Shown: positions 22,841 to 33,680 of the stretch, piece after piece
How the letters are laid out: every line of letters starts with the position of its first letter
Position numbering within the stretch: the stretch's first letter is position 1
Assembly (NCBI GenBank): GCA_963969495.1
Contig: OZ018329.1
Coordinates: 142,580,021-142,644,020 of the forward strand
Length of the DNA: 64,000 nt
Direction of reading: 5' to 3'
From: Ceratothoa steindachneri
Taxonomy: Eukaryota > Arthropoda > Malacostraca > Isopoda > Cymothoidae
The notes under the pieces: generated by a model
Databases searched by the model: none
Told to the model about the DNA's origin: nothing
The model's input: only the letters and a program-made list of their open reading frames with translations
Made by a program: the position numbers and the translations under genes

Positions 22841-24032
22841 CGAAAGTGGGATGCTAATGCATTGATGGTTGGTTATCGCTTTTCTCTCTCTCATAATCTT
22901 TATCTTCTGTTATGCAGGGTAATAAGACCCAAAATAAAAACCTTGTAACCCTAAAACTATAAATTCTTCTATAAAATTGCGAAATTGGAAACACAATCTA
23001 AGCGTTAAATGAAATTAATAGGCTAGATGTCCAAGAAGACTTCATTGATTGTGGAGGAACTTTTTTTTAATTAATTAACAATTTTAATAAATATCTAATT
23101 GATTTTTTTAAAATCCTAGATAAAAAAGCTGGCAACTCTACTCTTTTGAATGATATTTATTTTTTTTTAAATAAATAAAATATTAAATCTCTGTTGTATT
23201 TCCTACTTGTCCTATTTTCTGGAACATCCATTATAGGTTTTGTTGAAGACAAGTTTGTAGTTCTCCTTTGCAAGTTTTAGTTAGCAACCTTCAAAATTGC
23301 GAATGCGGAAAAAGATTCCAGTTTGATGACTTTTTTGCTATACTTTTACTTATTCCTATTTTCAAAAAATAATTTCATGGATGAACAAATGAATACGTTT
23401 ATCCTGAGAAAAATGAAAAAGAAGTGGTTAAGAAAACCACTCCCATTACTCATTCTCTCCGCTTCCTCAACACTCCCCTCCTCCGCACACCCATTTGCCC
23501 TGATTTATTTCCCTATTCTAATGAATAAGAGAGTAAAAAATGAAGTAAATTTATTTTATCTACCCCGAGTTAATGATTTTCTTTGTTTGTCTAGCCATTT
23601 CTGCTGATTGAATCTACAACTTGTATCTAAAAGTGCACAAGCCATGGAGCTTTGCTGTAGTTGAATGTTATATGATGTTCGCTTTTCATTTTTCTCTCCT
23701 TTAATAAAGCGGCAATTCCAGAGAAGAACGTAATGTTATGCTCGGCAGGGCTTTGCTAAAGCTAATTTAAAAAGAAACTTAAGATAGAGGAAAGGAGAAT
23801 TCTGTTATGAGTAAAAATTTATCTTTTCTTCTGCTTCTCTGTGCGGAAAAGGCGAGCTTTATTTGCAAAAACTTTACATATAAAGCTCGCCTTTCATGGA
23901 AAGTTTACATCAAAGCCTTCTCAACATCAAAGAAAACTTCTGTCTAAAGATGCTTGAAGAGAGGCAAAAGCTGACGGCTAAAATTTGAATAATTTTTAAT
24001 TTAATAAAATGGATCTCCTTTAGCTGATTTTT
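22839..24032. other. Unassigned AT-rich sequence
   Basis: A 94-codon frame at 23,323-23,607 is not recognisable and has low-complexity hydrophobic content. A 15-bp-arm hairpin lies at 23,848-23,894. Nothing else stands out. Confidence 0.4.
23848..23894. other. Perfect 15-bp-arm hairpin
   Basis: AAAGGCGAGCTTTAT (23,848-23,862) and its exact inverse (23,880-23,894) are separated by 17 bp. The C/G-containing arms stand out in AT-rich DNA. No T run follows, so I do not call a terminator. Confidence 0.85.
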
Positions 24033-25182
24033 AGTCTCCGGTGACTCTACATCTAACTATGCGGGTCGGTTCCCGTTTTGCTCTTTTTTGTTTTGTAATA
24101 ACATGTAACTAGAAGGCCGATTCTAACGAAATTTGAAATCCTTATGTTTTTTTACATTGTATTTCGATTAATATAATTGCCAAAGTGCTCGCAAGGTTAG
24201 CCAGGGAATTATTTTGTTTTGTCAATGACATCATAACTATTCGTCCGATTCTAACAAAATTAGAAATTACTATGTTGTTTTACTTTTTATTTCTAGTAAT
24301 ATAATTCTCAAATTTTTCCCAAGTGTTAGCCAGGGAATTATTTTTGGGGGGCAATAACATCATAACTATTCGTCGGATTTGGACAAAATTTAAAATCCCT
24401 TTTTTGCTTTAGATTCACTTTCAAGTGATATGATTCGCGAAATCCTTCCAAGGTTAGCCAGTGAAATTCATAGTTTTGTCAATAACACCATAACTATTCG
24501 GTCCATTCTAACGAAGTTTGAAATCCTTATGTTGTTTTAGATTATCTTTCGAACAATATAATTTTCAAAGTTCTCCCAAGGATAGCTCGAAGTTATATTT
24601 GTGTGGCAATAACATCATAATTATTTGACCGATTCTAACGAAATTCGAAACCCTTATGTTGTTTTACATTCTCTTTCGAATGATAAAATTGTCAAATTCT
24701 TCCCAAGTTTAGCACGCGAATTATATTGTTTTGGGAATAACTTCATAACTATTCCTCCAATTTTAACAAAACTTGAAACCCAAATGTTGTTTTACATTAT
24801 CTCTTGAATGAAATAATTGACAAGGTCCCCCTAAGGTTAGCCCTGAAATTATTTTGTTTTGGCAATACCATCATAACTATTTTGCCGATTCTAACGAACT
24901 TTGAAACCATTATATCGATCTACATTCTTTTTCTAATAATATAATTGTAAAAATCCACTCAATGTTAGCCCGGAAATTATTTTCTGTTAGCAATAATATC
25001 ATAACTATTCGGCCGATTCTAAAAAAAATTGAAACCCTAATGTTGTTTTGCATTCTATTTTGAAAGATAGAATTGACAAGGTTCTCAAAAAGTTTGTCAC
25101 GAAATTATTGAAAGATTTGAAGGTCGTTAGGTCATAAATCAGAATAAGTGAGAGCACGCGACTTTTTGGTCAGCAGACCTTG
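24033..25182. mobile_element. Helentron-like non-autonomous element, copy 2, with 128-bp repeats
   Basis: It starts with AGTC-TCCGGT-GACT (24,033), matching the copy 1 leader, and contains about eight tandem units of 126-130 bp. The phrase AA(T/C)A..CAT..TAACTATTC recurs near 24,100, 24,228, 24,358, 24,486, 24,611, 24,738, 24,866 and 24,995. It ends with GAGAGCACGCGACTTTTTGGTCAGCAGAC near 25,180; the GACT-TTTT-GGTC part forms the same terminal hairpin as in copy 1. Unit number differs from copy 1 (about 8 against 3.5), as expected for an expanding internal array. Confidence 0.68.
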
Positions 25183-25270
25183 ATAATCTCGAGCCAGAAA
25201 GCATTGCTATTAACAAGCAAAATGCTAACAGAATATTGTTATTTGGCAAATGATATATCATCTTGCGTCT

Positions 25271-25345
25271 TGGTACCGTTAGCTCAGTGGTAGTGAAGTG
25301 GTCTGGATAACCAGAAGCTTGATTTTCGAGTGCTTGCTGGGCAAT
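25271..25345 (+). pseudogene. tRNA-derived SINE head
   Basis: GTTAGCTCAGTGGTAGTG is a good polymerase III A box. CTGGATAACCAG forms an anticodon-like stem-loop. TGATTTTCGAGTGC is a B box with one extra T. The acceptor ends do not pair, and the sequence runs on into T-rich and GT-rich DNA, so it is a SINE or tRNA pseudogene. Confidence 0.62.
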
Positions 25346-25430
25346 GTGTTTTTTTTTCTGGTGGATTTTCTGGGTTATCTTCTCCCGTAAGTTCTCTGTT
25401 CTCCTGCTCTGTGTAACCTATGCACACACA

Positions 25431-25433
<3 letters not shown>

Positions 25434-25462
<29 letters not shown>
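25434..25462. repeat. (AT)n microsatellite, short
   Basis: About 28 bp of pure AT repeat following an ACACACAC stretch, about 90 bp after the tRNA-like head; it could be the simple-repeat tail of that SINE. Confidence 0.9.
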
Positions 25463-25464
<2 letters not shown>

Positions 25465-26436
25465 GTAAACCACTTTATCATAGCTTAAACTTTATCAAGA
25501 CTTGACTTTTTCTTTATATAGTTTTCTCCATCAACTTGAGCCGTAAATTGAAATAAATGAAAAACCTCTGAAATCATATGAGTATCTAGCAACGAGCCAT
25601 TGAGATTCATGTGAGGTTGTTTTGAATTTTTTACCCGTGTTCTTTATAGAATTTAAATATATATTATAAAATATCAAAGAAATCTAAATCAATATTCTCC
25701 TGGCAGAACACAAAATGTTAGAATGAAAAATAATTTATTCTCCCTTCCATATTTCTCCCGGATTAACCGCATTCGTGTCTCCCATTCTGACAACATTACA
25801 TTTAAGTACCTTTCAACCATCATTAAATATTTCCATCTCACCAAATCCCCCAAAACAGGATATTAATCATGGTTTATACCTAATCCCATTTAAAGGGTAT
25901 AATTTCAAATTATTCTTCACTGGGGTAAAATGTTCAATAGATAAGTCGTTTAGAGCAAGGGTGTAATGTTAGGAGAGCAAGCAATGTGTCAAGATTTTTT
26001 TCATCATTATAAAAACATTGCCCATGTTATAGATTTCTCTCTCACGAAAATAATTTGCAAATTGTAACGATGTTAAATTAATGAATCATCATTACTTCAA
26101 GATTTTCTGCATTTCAATGTGTGGCCTTTGCTCTCCTTGAATTTGGTCTCCCAATATTCCTTTCTCATACTTTTAAAAAATATTGTTTCTTGGCTCATCT
26201 GATCATTCAGGTAAAATTTCTTTCATTCCTCTTCTATATAGTTTTGTAGTCTGCAATGCACGGTTTCTGCATCCATCACTCTGCATTCAATAGGCTTTTA
26301 AAAGATAATGATTTAAAAATCGCCAAGGCTCTGTCGAAGTTGTTACTACACGCAGAATTTGTATTTGCTCTTTTGTATATGTGAGATTGAAACTGAGCCT
26401 TTAATATGTGAGCTGATAAGTGGGTGGGTTTGATTT
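25463..26436. other. AT-rich, no recognised feature
   Basis: Only short frames without family resemblance (the longest is 63 codons at 25,775-25,966). Confidence 0.4.
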
Positions 26437-26515
26437 GGTGTGCCTAGTAGATCAGCGATAGAGCAACGAACCGGCAATCGGGAGAATCGTTTTCTGCTCT
26501 CGGCCAGGATATTTA
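26437..26515 (+). pseudogene. Second tRNA-like SINE head, degraded
   Basis: TAGATCAGCGATAGAGC resembles an A box and is followed by an anticodon-arm-like ACCGGCAATCGG. The expected B box is represented only by GAATCGTTTTCTG. After it come A-rich bases (TTTAAAAAACAAACAAAAC) that could be a tail. Weaker than the one at 25,271. Confidence 0.45.
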
Positions 26516-26682
26516 AAAAACAAACAAAACAGATCATTTGGCGTTATTTCTCTAATATCAATATGGATTGTGTTCAATTTGCTTTCCTTCATCTTGCTAT
26601 TTCGATCTCTCCTCCTCTTTCTTACATTTCAAAATCTCTGATTTCTTGTCTTATGTTCTCATTCAGGTAAAATGTTTCATTC

Positions 26683-26686
<4 letters not shown>

Positions 26687-26732
<46 letters not shown>
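26687..26732. repeat. (AT)n microsatellite
   Basis: About 45 bp of pure AT repeat. Confidence 0.95.
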
Positions 26733-26736
<4 letters not shown>

Positions 26737-26975
26737 ATTATAGAAGAGGAGCGGCTTCACCAACCTTATTTACATGAGGAGATTGCGCTTCGCATGCAGA
26801 ACTTCGGTCTATCACCTACAGTATATTCGGATCTGGCAAAACGGGCTTTTGGGCTGAAAATATTTCAGGGTTTCCAGTAAATAGTCTTCATCATCATCAT
26901 CCTCATCATCACTAACTGTATAACTTAAGAAGGGGAGATTTTGAGGATTTGAATAATAATTTCATCCTACTTTGG
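26733..26975. other. Short unassigned spacer
   Basis: Contains a small CATCATCAT run at 26,890-26,910 and nothing recognisable. Confidence 0.4.
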
Positions 26976-27500
26976 TTATGAATTATAATTTTTTATCAAA
27001 GTTATTTCTAATAATACTTTGATCCGGTTGATTGCCACACGGGCGAAGGGTTCAGGTGTGATGGGTCTCTCCTGGAGCGGAGCGGGTCTGATGCTTCTTT
27101 TTGTGGCTGTTCTTTGAGAGATATAACCCGAACGGCAATACTTAAGTATGTCATCTGCCACACCTGGCCAATGAAAATAAATACAAATTCTCTGCGCCGT
27201 TTTGGTATGGCTGAAATGGCCAGAAAAAAAACTATCAAAAGCCGTCTTTAATATGAGGAGGACCTGCAAACGGGGGATGCATCACGCTTGAACTTTAAAA
27301 CCATTGCTTTCCAAGCAGGCGCGGTATAGAAGGTCGTCCTTCACGACGTAGAAAAAGAATTTATTTCTGCGGGTGGACTCCTGAATCGAGAGAGACCTGG
27401 AAATCGCAGTTATTTTGCTCTTTAAGGAATTAATGATTCAGAATGCCGCTAAACTCGGAGTCGCAGGTGATTTCAAGGTAAGTGGGTGCCTATCCTTCCT
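26976..27500 (-). pseudogene. Second Gypsy integrase fragment
   Basis: On the - strand a frame from about 27,360 gives KFFFYVVKDDLLYRACLE and then, across a stop, FFSGHFSHTKTAQRICIYFHWPG. It continues with DDILKYCRSGYISQ and EPFARVAIN (to about 27,010). This is the N-terminal zinc-binding module and the start of the catalytic core of a Gypsy integrase. It is close to the copy at 13.1 kb: both have GHF/GYF-type blocks followed by a WPG block. The catalytic domain is missing. Homology ends about 100 bp before the 23-bp satellite begins, so the satellite may have arisen beside, or been inserted into, a retroelement. Confidence 0.8.
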
Positions 27501-28145
27501 TTTTACCCTCGGAATGCGTGAGGATAGGTTGAACCACAGGGATGGAAATAACCAGTGGGCACTGTCCGATCAGTAAAGCGCAGAGCTTTATTGGGGGAAT
27601 GCCCAACATGCTTGAAGGGGAATCTCCACAATGGGTGAAGTACAATCCGCTCCATAGGCGCAAGGGAAACGCAACCTTGGGTGAAGGGGAAACCCTACCA
27701 TGGGTAAAGGGGTTTGCCTACCATGGGAGAAGAAGAAACCCGAGTATAGTTAAGGGGAAGCACCACCATGCGTGAAGGGTAATCCACACTATTGTGAACG
27801 GGAATCACCACAATAGGTGAATGGGAATCCCACCATGGGTGAAGGATAATCCCAACTATGGTTGGAAAGGAATATCCATCATGGGTGACAGGAGATCCCC
27901 ACCATGGGTAAGGGAGAATCCCCAGCATCGGGGTAGGGAAAACTCGAACATGGGTGAAGGGGAATCCACCAAAATGGGTGAATGCGAATCGCCACAATGG
28001 GTGAGGGGGAAACCCGGCATGGGTGAAGAGGAATCCCCAACATGGGTGAAGGGGAATCCCAGCCTGAGCTGAAGGGGAATGATCAACATTAGTGAGGGGA
28101 GTCCACACCATGGGTGAAGGCAATCCACACCATAGGTGAAGGGGA

Positions 28146-28500
28146 ATCCCCACAATGGGTGAGGGGGAATCCTTAACATGGGTGAGAAGGAATCCTCACC
28201 ATGGTTGAGGGTAAGCCCCACAATGGGTGAAGGAAAATGGCCACCATGGGAAAATGGGAATCCCCACTATCGGTGAGGGCAATCCCCACCATGGTTGAGT
28301 AGGATTCCCCACTATGGGTTAAGGAGAATCACCAGGAAGGGAGAGGAAATTCCCAAAATGGGAGTAGATGAGACCCCAATATTGTTTAGGCGAATCCCCA
28401 CTATTGTATAGGCGAATCCCCACCATGTGTAAAGAGGAATCCCCAACATAGGTGAATGGGAATCCCAACTACAGGTGAAGAGGAATCCCCACTATAGGTA
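28146..28500. repeat. Higher-order segment 1a inside the satellite
   Basis: About 350 bp, including the unusual variant block AGACCCCAATATTGTTTAGG (about 28,370-28,390). It recurs at 29,743-30,090, about 1.6 kb downstream, unit for unit with few differences. Confidence 0.85.
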
Positions 28501-29742
28501 CGGGAGATTCCAGACCAACAGTGAGGATGAATCCCCATCATAGGTGACTGAGAATTCCCACCATGGGTGAGGAAGTGGAATCCGTAACATGGGTTAAGGA
28601 GAATCCCCGTCCTGGCTGAATGGGAATTATCAACATGGGTGAGAGGAATCCAAAACATGAGTGAAGGCAATCCACACCAGAGGTCAAGAGAAATGCCCAC
28701 GATGGGTGAAGGGGAATCCCCATGATGGGTGAGGGGAATTTCCACCTTCGGTGAAGAGAACCTTCAACATGTGTGAAGGGAAATCCCCAGCCTGGGTGAG
28801 TGAATCACCCAACATGGCTGAAGGGAATCCTCCACCATGGGTGAAGGGGAATCGTCATCATTGGTGAAGAGGAAGCCACACCATGGGTAAAGGGGAATCT
28901 CCAACATAGGTATATTGGAATACGCACCATGGCTGAGGGGAATCCCAACAATATATGAAGGGGAAGCCCCATCATGGGTTAAAGTGAATTCCCTCCATGC
29001 GGTCAGGGAAATCCCCACCATGGATGAATGAGAATCTCCGCCATAAGTGAAGGGGAATCCCTGCAATCGGAGAAGGGGATTCAAACTTAGGGTAAAGGGG
29101 AAACCCAACCAAGGATGAGGAAGTAACCCCACCATGGGTGAAGGGGAAACCCCACCATGCGTGAGTGGGAATGACGACCATGGGTTAAGGGGAATATACA
29201 TCATTGGTGAAGGGAAATACCCACCCTGGGTGAAGGGGAAACCGAAAAGGGGTTAAGGGGAATCCGGCACCATGGATGAAGGGGAAACATCACCATAGCT
29301 AAATTAAAATTCTAGCAAGGGGTGAGGGAAATCCTCACCAGGAGGGAAGGGGAATCCTCCTCATATATGAGGGAAATCACGACTAGGGGCGTAGGGAAAT
29401 CCCTACTATTGTGAAGGGGAATCCCCACCTTGGGTAAAGGGAAATCCCAACTATTGCTAAGAGGAATCCCTACCATGAGTGAATTGCAATACCCACCATG
29501 GGTCAAGGGGAAATCACCACCATGGGTCAGTGTAAATCTCCCCTATGTTTGAAAGGGAATCTCAACCATGGGTGTAGGGGAATCATCAACATGAGTAAAG
29601 GGAAATCCCCGCCATTGGTGAAGGGGATTCCCACAATGGATGAGCCGGAAACCCCACGATAAGCGAGGGTGAATTCCTACCATGGTTTAAGGTGGAATCC
29701 TCACTATGGGTGACGGGGAATTCACACTAATGGTGATGGGGA

Positions 29743-30090
29743 ATCCCCACAATGGGTGAGGGGGAATCCTTAACATAGGTGAGAAGGAATCCTCACCATG
29801 GTTGAAGGTAAGCCCCACAATGGGTGAAGGGGAATGGCCACCATGGGAGAATGGGAATCCCCACTATCGGTGAGGGCAATCCACACAATCGTTGAGTAGG
29901 ATTCCCCACCATGGGTTAAGGGGAATCCCCATGAAGGGGGAGGTAATTCCCGAAATGGGAGTAGATGAGACCCCAATATTGTTTAGGCGAATCCCCACTA
30001 TTGTGTAGGCGAATCTCCACCATGGGTAAAGAGGAATCCCCACCATAGGTAAATGGGAATCCCCAATACAGGTGAAGAGGAATCCCTACC
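29743..30090. repeat. Higher-order segment 1b inside the satellite
   Basis: Second copy of 28,146-28,500 with the same order of variant units, including the AATATTGTTTAGG block at about 29,975. Confidence 0.85.
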
Positions 30091-31504
30091 ATGGATGACT
30101 GAGAATTCCCACCATGGGTGAGTGGGAAACCTCACAATGGGTGATGAGGAATTCCCAACATGGGTGAATGGGATTCTCCACTATGGGTGATTTGGAATCC
30201 ATACTAAGAGTAAGGGGTAATCCCTACCATGGGTGAGTTGGATTCTCACTATGGGTGAGGGGAAATCCCCACCATAGGTGAAAGGATTCCCCGCTAATGG
30301 TGAAGGTGAAATACCCAGCATGGGAGAATGGGAATCCATACTATTGGTGACAGGAATATCCACTCTGGGTGAGGGGAATCCCCACCATGGATGAAGGGGA
30401 AACCCTACCATGGGTGAAGGAGATTCCCCACGTTTGGCGAAGAGGATTCCCCACAATGGATGAAGAGGAATCACCACTATTGTGAAGGGGAATCCACACC
30501 ATAGGTGAAGGGGAATCCCCCCCCATGGGTGAATGGGAATCTCCCCATCGTGAATGCAAATCCCAACCATGGGTGAAGGGGAATCAACACCATTGGTGAG
30601 AGGAAAAACCCACTATGGATGAGGGGGAATCCCCTCAATAGGGCTATGTAAATCTTCACCATCGGTGAAGGGGAATCCACACCATGAGTGGATGCGAATC
30701 AGGACAGGGAATAAAGGGGAATCCCCGCCATGGTGAAGGGGTGTCCCGACCATGGATGAAGGGAAATCCCTGCCCTGGCTGAAGGGAAAACCTCAACATG
30801 GGTGAGGGGAATCCACTCCATGGGTGAAGGGAATCCACAACATGGGTGAAGGGGAAAACAAACAATGGTTGAAGGGGAAAACAAACAATGGTTGAAGGGG
30901 AAACCCAACCATAGGTTAAGATACTTCCCACTTGGAGTGAAGAGGATTCCCCACCATGGCTGAAGAGGAATCCCCACTATTGTGACGGGGAATCCCCACC
31001 ATGGGTGAATGCGAATCCCAACTATTGTGAGTTTTTATTCCCCCTATGGGTGGATTGCAATCCCCCATGGTTGAAGAGTCATCCAAAACATGGGTGAAGG
31101 GGAATCTCCACCATGGGTGAGAGGGGATCCACACCATTGGTGATGGGGAAATTACCACAATAGGGGTAACGAAATCAATACCATGGATGAAGGGGAATCC
31201 AAACTATAGGTGAATGCGATTCACCACAAAGGGTAAAGGGGAATCCCCACCATGGGTGAAGGGGAATCTTGACCATGGGTGAAGGGGAATCCATGCCAAG
31301 CTTAAAGGGGAATCACCGCCGTTGTTGAAGGGGAATCCACACCATGAGTGAATGGATAACCCCACCATGCGCAAGGAGGAATTCCCACCATGGGTTAAAG
31401 GGAATCCGCAAAATGGGTGAGGGAGAATTCACACCAAGAGTGAGGAGGAATCACTACCCTGGGTGAACGGGAATCGCCATCATGGATTGAGGTGTATCGT
31501 CACC

Positions 31505-31610
31505 ATGGTTGAAGGGGAATATCAACCAGTGGTGTAGGGGAATCATCAACATGGGTGAAGGAGAAACACCACCATCGTTGAAACGGAATCCCCACAATGG
31601 GAGAAGGTTG
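31505..31610. repeat. Higher-order segment 2a inside the satellite
   Basis: The variant series ATATCAACCAGTGGTGTAGG..AACACCACCATCGTTGAAACGG recurs almost unchanged at 33,578-33,680, about 2.07 kb away. Confidence 0.8.
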
Positions 31611-33577
31611 AATGGAAATCTGCACATTGGATGAAGGAGAACTCCACAATGGGTGAAGCGCAAAGCCTTCCATGGGAGAACTGGAATCCGCACCAAAGAT
31701 GAGGAAAATCGCCACCTGGTTTGAAGAGGAATCCCCAACCATGGGTGAAAGGGAATAGCGACCCTAGGTAAGGGGAATGCCCACTAAGGGAGAATTGGAA
31801 TCCCCCCATGGTAAGGGGGAATTCCCAGCATGGGTTAAGGTGAAATTCAACATGGGTGAAGGGGAATCCCCACCATGGGTGAATGGGATTTATCACCATG
31901 GACGAAGAGGAATCCCAACACTGGGTGAATGGGAACTCACCCATGGGTGAGAGAAGATCCCTACCAAGTTTGAGGGGGAATCAACGCAATGGGTTAGGGA
32001 AATCTCTACTATGGTGAAGGGGAATCCCCGCCATGGGTGAAGGTTTATCCCCACCATGGGTAAAGAGGAATTCCTTGCACTGGCAGAAGTTGAAGGTTTA
32101 ACATGTGAGATGGGATTGTACACCATGGGTGAAGGTAACCCACACAATGAGTTATGAAGAATTCCCACCATCGATGAATGGAAATCCCCACCATTGGTTA
32201 GGGGAAAACCAAACATAAGTCAAAGGCAATCCGCACCATGGGTGAGGGGGATTGCCCGTCAAGGATGAAGGGAAATCCTCACCTTGGGTGAGGGGAATCC
32301 TCACCATGTGTGAAGGGGAATCCTCACCTTGGGTGAAGGTCAATCCACACAATGGGTGAATGGGAATCGCCACCACGGGGGAGGGGAAATCCCCACCATG
32401 GTTGAAGGGAAATCTCAAATATAGCGTAGGGGAATCATTAACATGGGCGAAGGGGAATCCCCACTATGGGTGAAGGAGAATCACCAGCGTCTTTGAAAGG
32501 GAATCCCCACCATGGTTGAAAGTAAATCTCACCCAAGGGTGTAGGGGAATTATCAACATGAGTAAAGGGGATTCTCCGCCATTGGTGAAGGGGAATCATC
32601 ACCATGGGTAAAGGTGAATCTCCACCATAGGTGAAGGGAAATCCCCACTAGGGCTGAGGAGGAATGCCAGCAATGGGTGAAGAGGCAATCCCGCCATAGC
32701 CGAAGGGTAATCCACACTATTGCAAAGGGGAATCCCCACCATGGGTAAAGGGAAATCTCCACTATTGTGAAGGGGAACCCCGAGCATGGGTGAATGGGAA
32801 TCTCCCCCATGGGTGAATGGGAATCTCCCCCATGGGTAAAGGGGTAACTCAACTATAGTTGTAGGAAATTCATCAACATAGGTGAAGGGGAATCCACACC
32901 ATAGGTGAAGGAGAATAACCACCATGTTTGAAACGCAATCCCCACCATGGTTGACGGGGAATAGCCAGCATGGGTGAGTTGGAATCCCTAGCATGGTTGA
33001 TTGGGAATCTCAACCATGGGTTTAGTGGAATCATCAACATGGGTGAATGGGAATCCCCGCCATTGGTGAAGGGGAATCCCCAGCATAGCTGAGAGGGAAT
33101 GCCACGAATAGGTGAATTGGAATTCCCACCAGAGACGAAGGGGATTCACAACCATGGGTGGTCGCGATTCGTCGTCATAGGTGAAGGAGAATCACCGCCG
33201 TGGGTGAAAGGGAATCAACACTATGGCTGTGGGGGAATGCTGGCAATAGTTGAAGCATAATTGTCACCATGGCTGAAGGGGCTTTCCCACAAGGGGTGAA
33301 GGCGAATCGCAACCATGAGTGTGCTAGAACCACCACCTTGGTTGAAGGGAAATCCACACAATGGGTGAAGGACAATTCTCTTAATGGGAAAGGGGAAAAA
33401 CCAAACCAAACAGGAATGAAGGGCAATCTGCACACTGGGTGAGGTGGATTCCACGTAATGGATCAAGGGGAATTCCCACTATGGGTGAAAGGGAATCCCA
33501 ATTATGGTTGAAGGCAAACCCCACCATGGGAGAATGGGAATCGCCGCCAAGGCTGAGGGGGAATCGCCACCATGATT

Positions 33578-33680
33578 GAAGGGAAATATCAACCAGTGGT
33601 GTAGGGGAATCATCAACATGGGTAAAGGAGAAACACCACCATTGTTGAAACGGAATCCCCACAATGGGGGAAGGGGGAAT
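33578..33680. repeat. Higher-order segment 2b inside the satellite
   Basis: Counterpart of 31,505-31,610; the same rare unit variants occur in the same order. Confidence 0.8.

Noticed and set aside
23848..23894. Rho-independent terminator
   Set aside because: There is no T run after the stem, no gene ends nearby and the genome is eukaryotic.
25271..25345. Functional tRNA gene
   Set aside because: The A box is good but the B box has an insertion and the acceptor stem does not pair.
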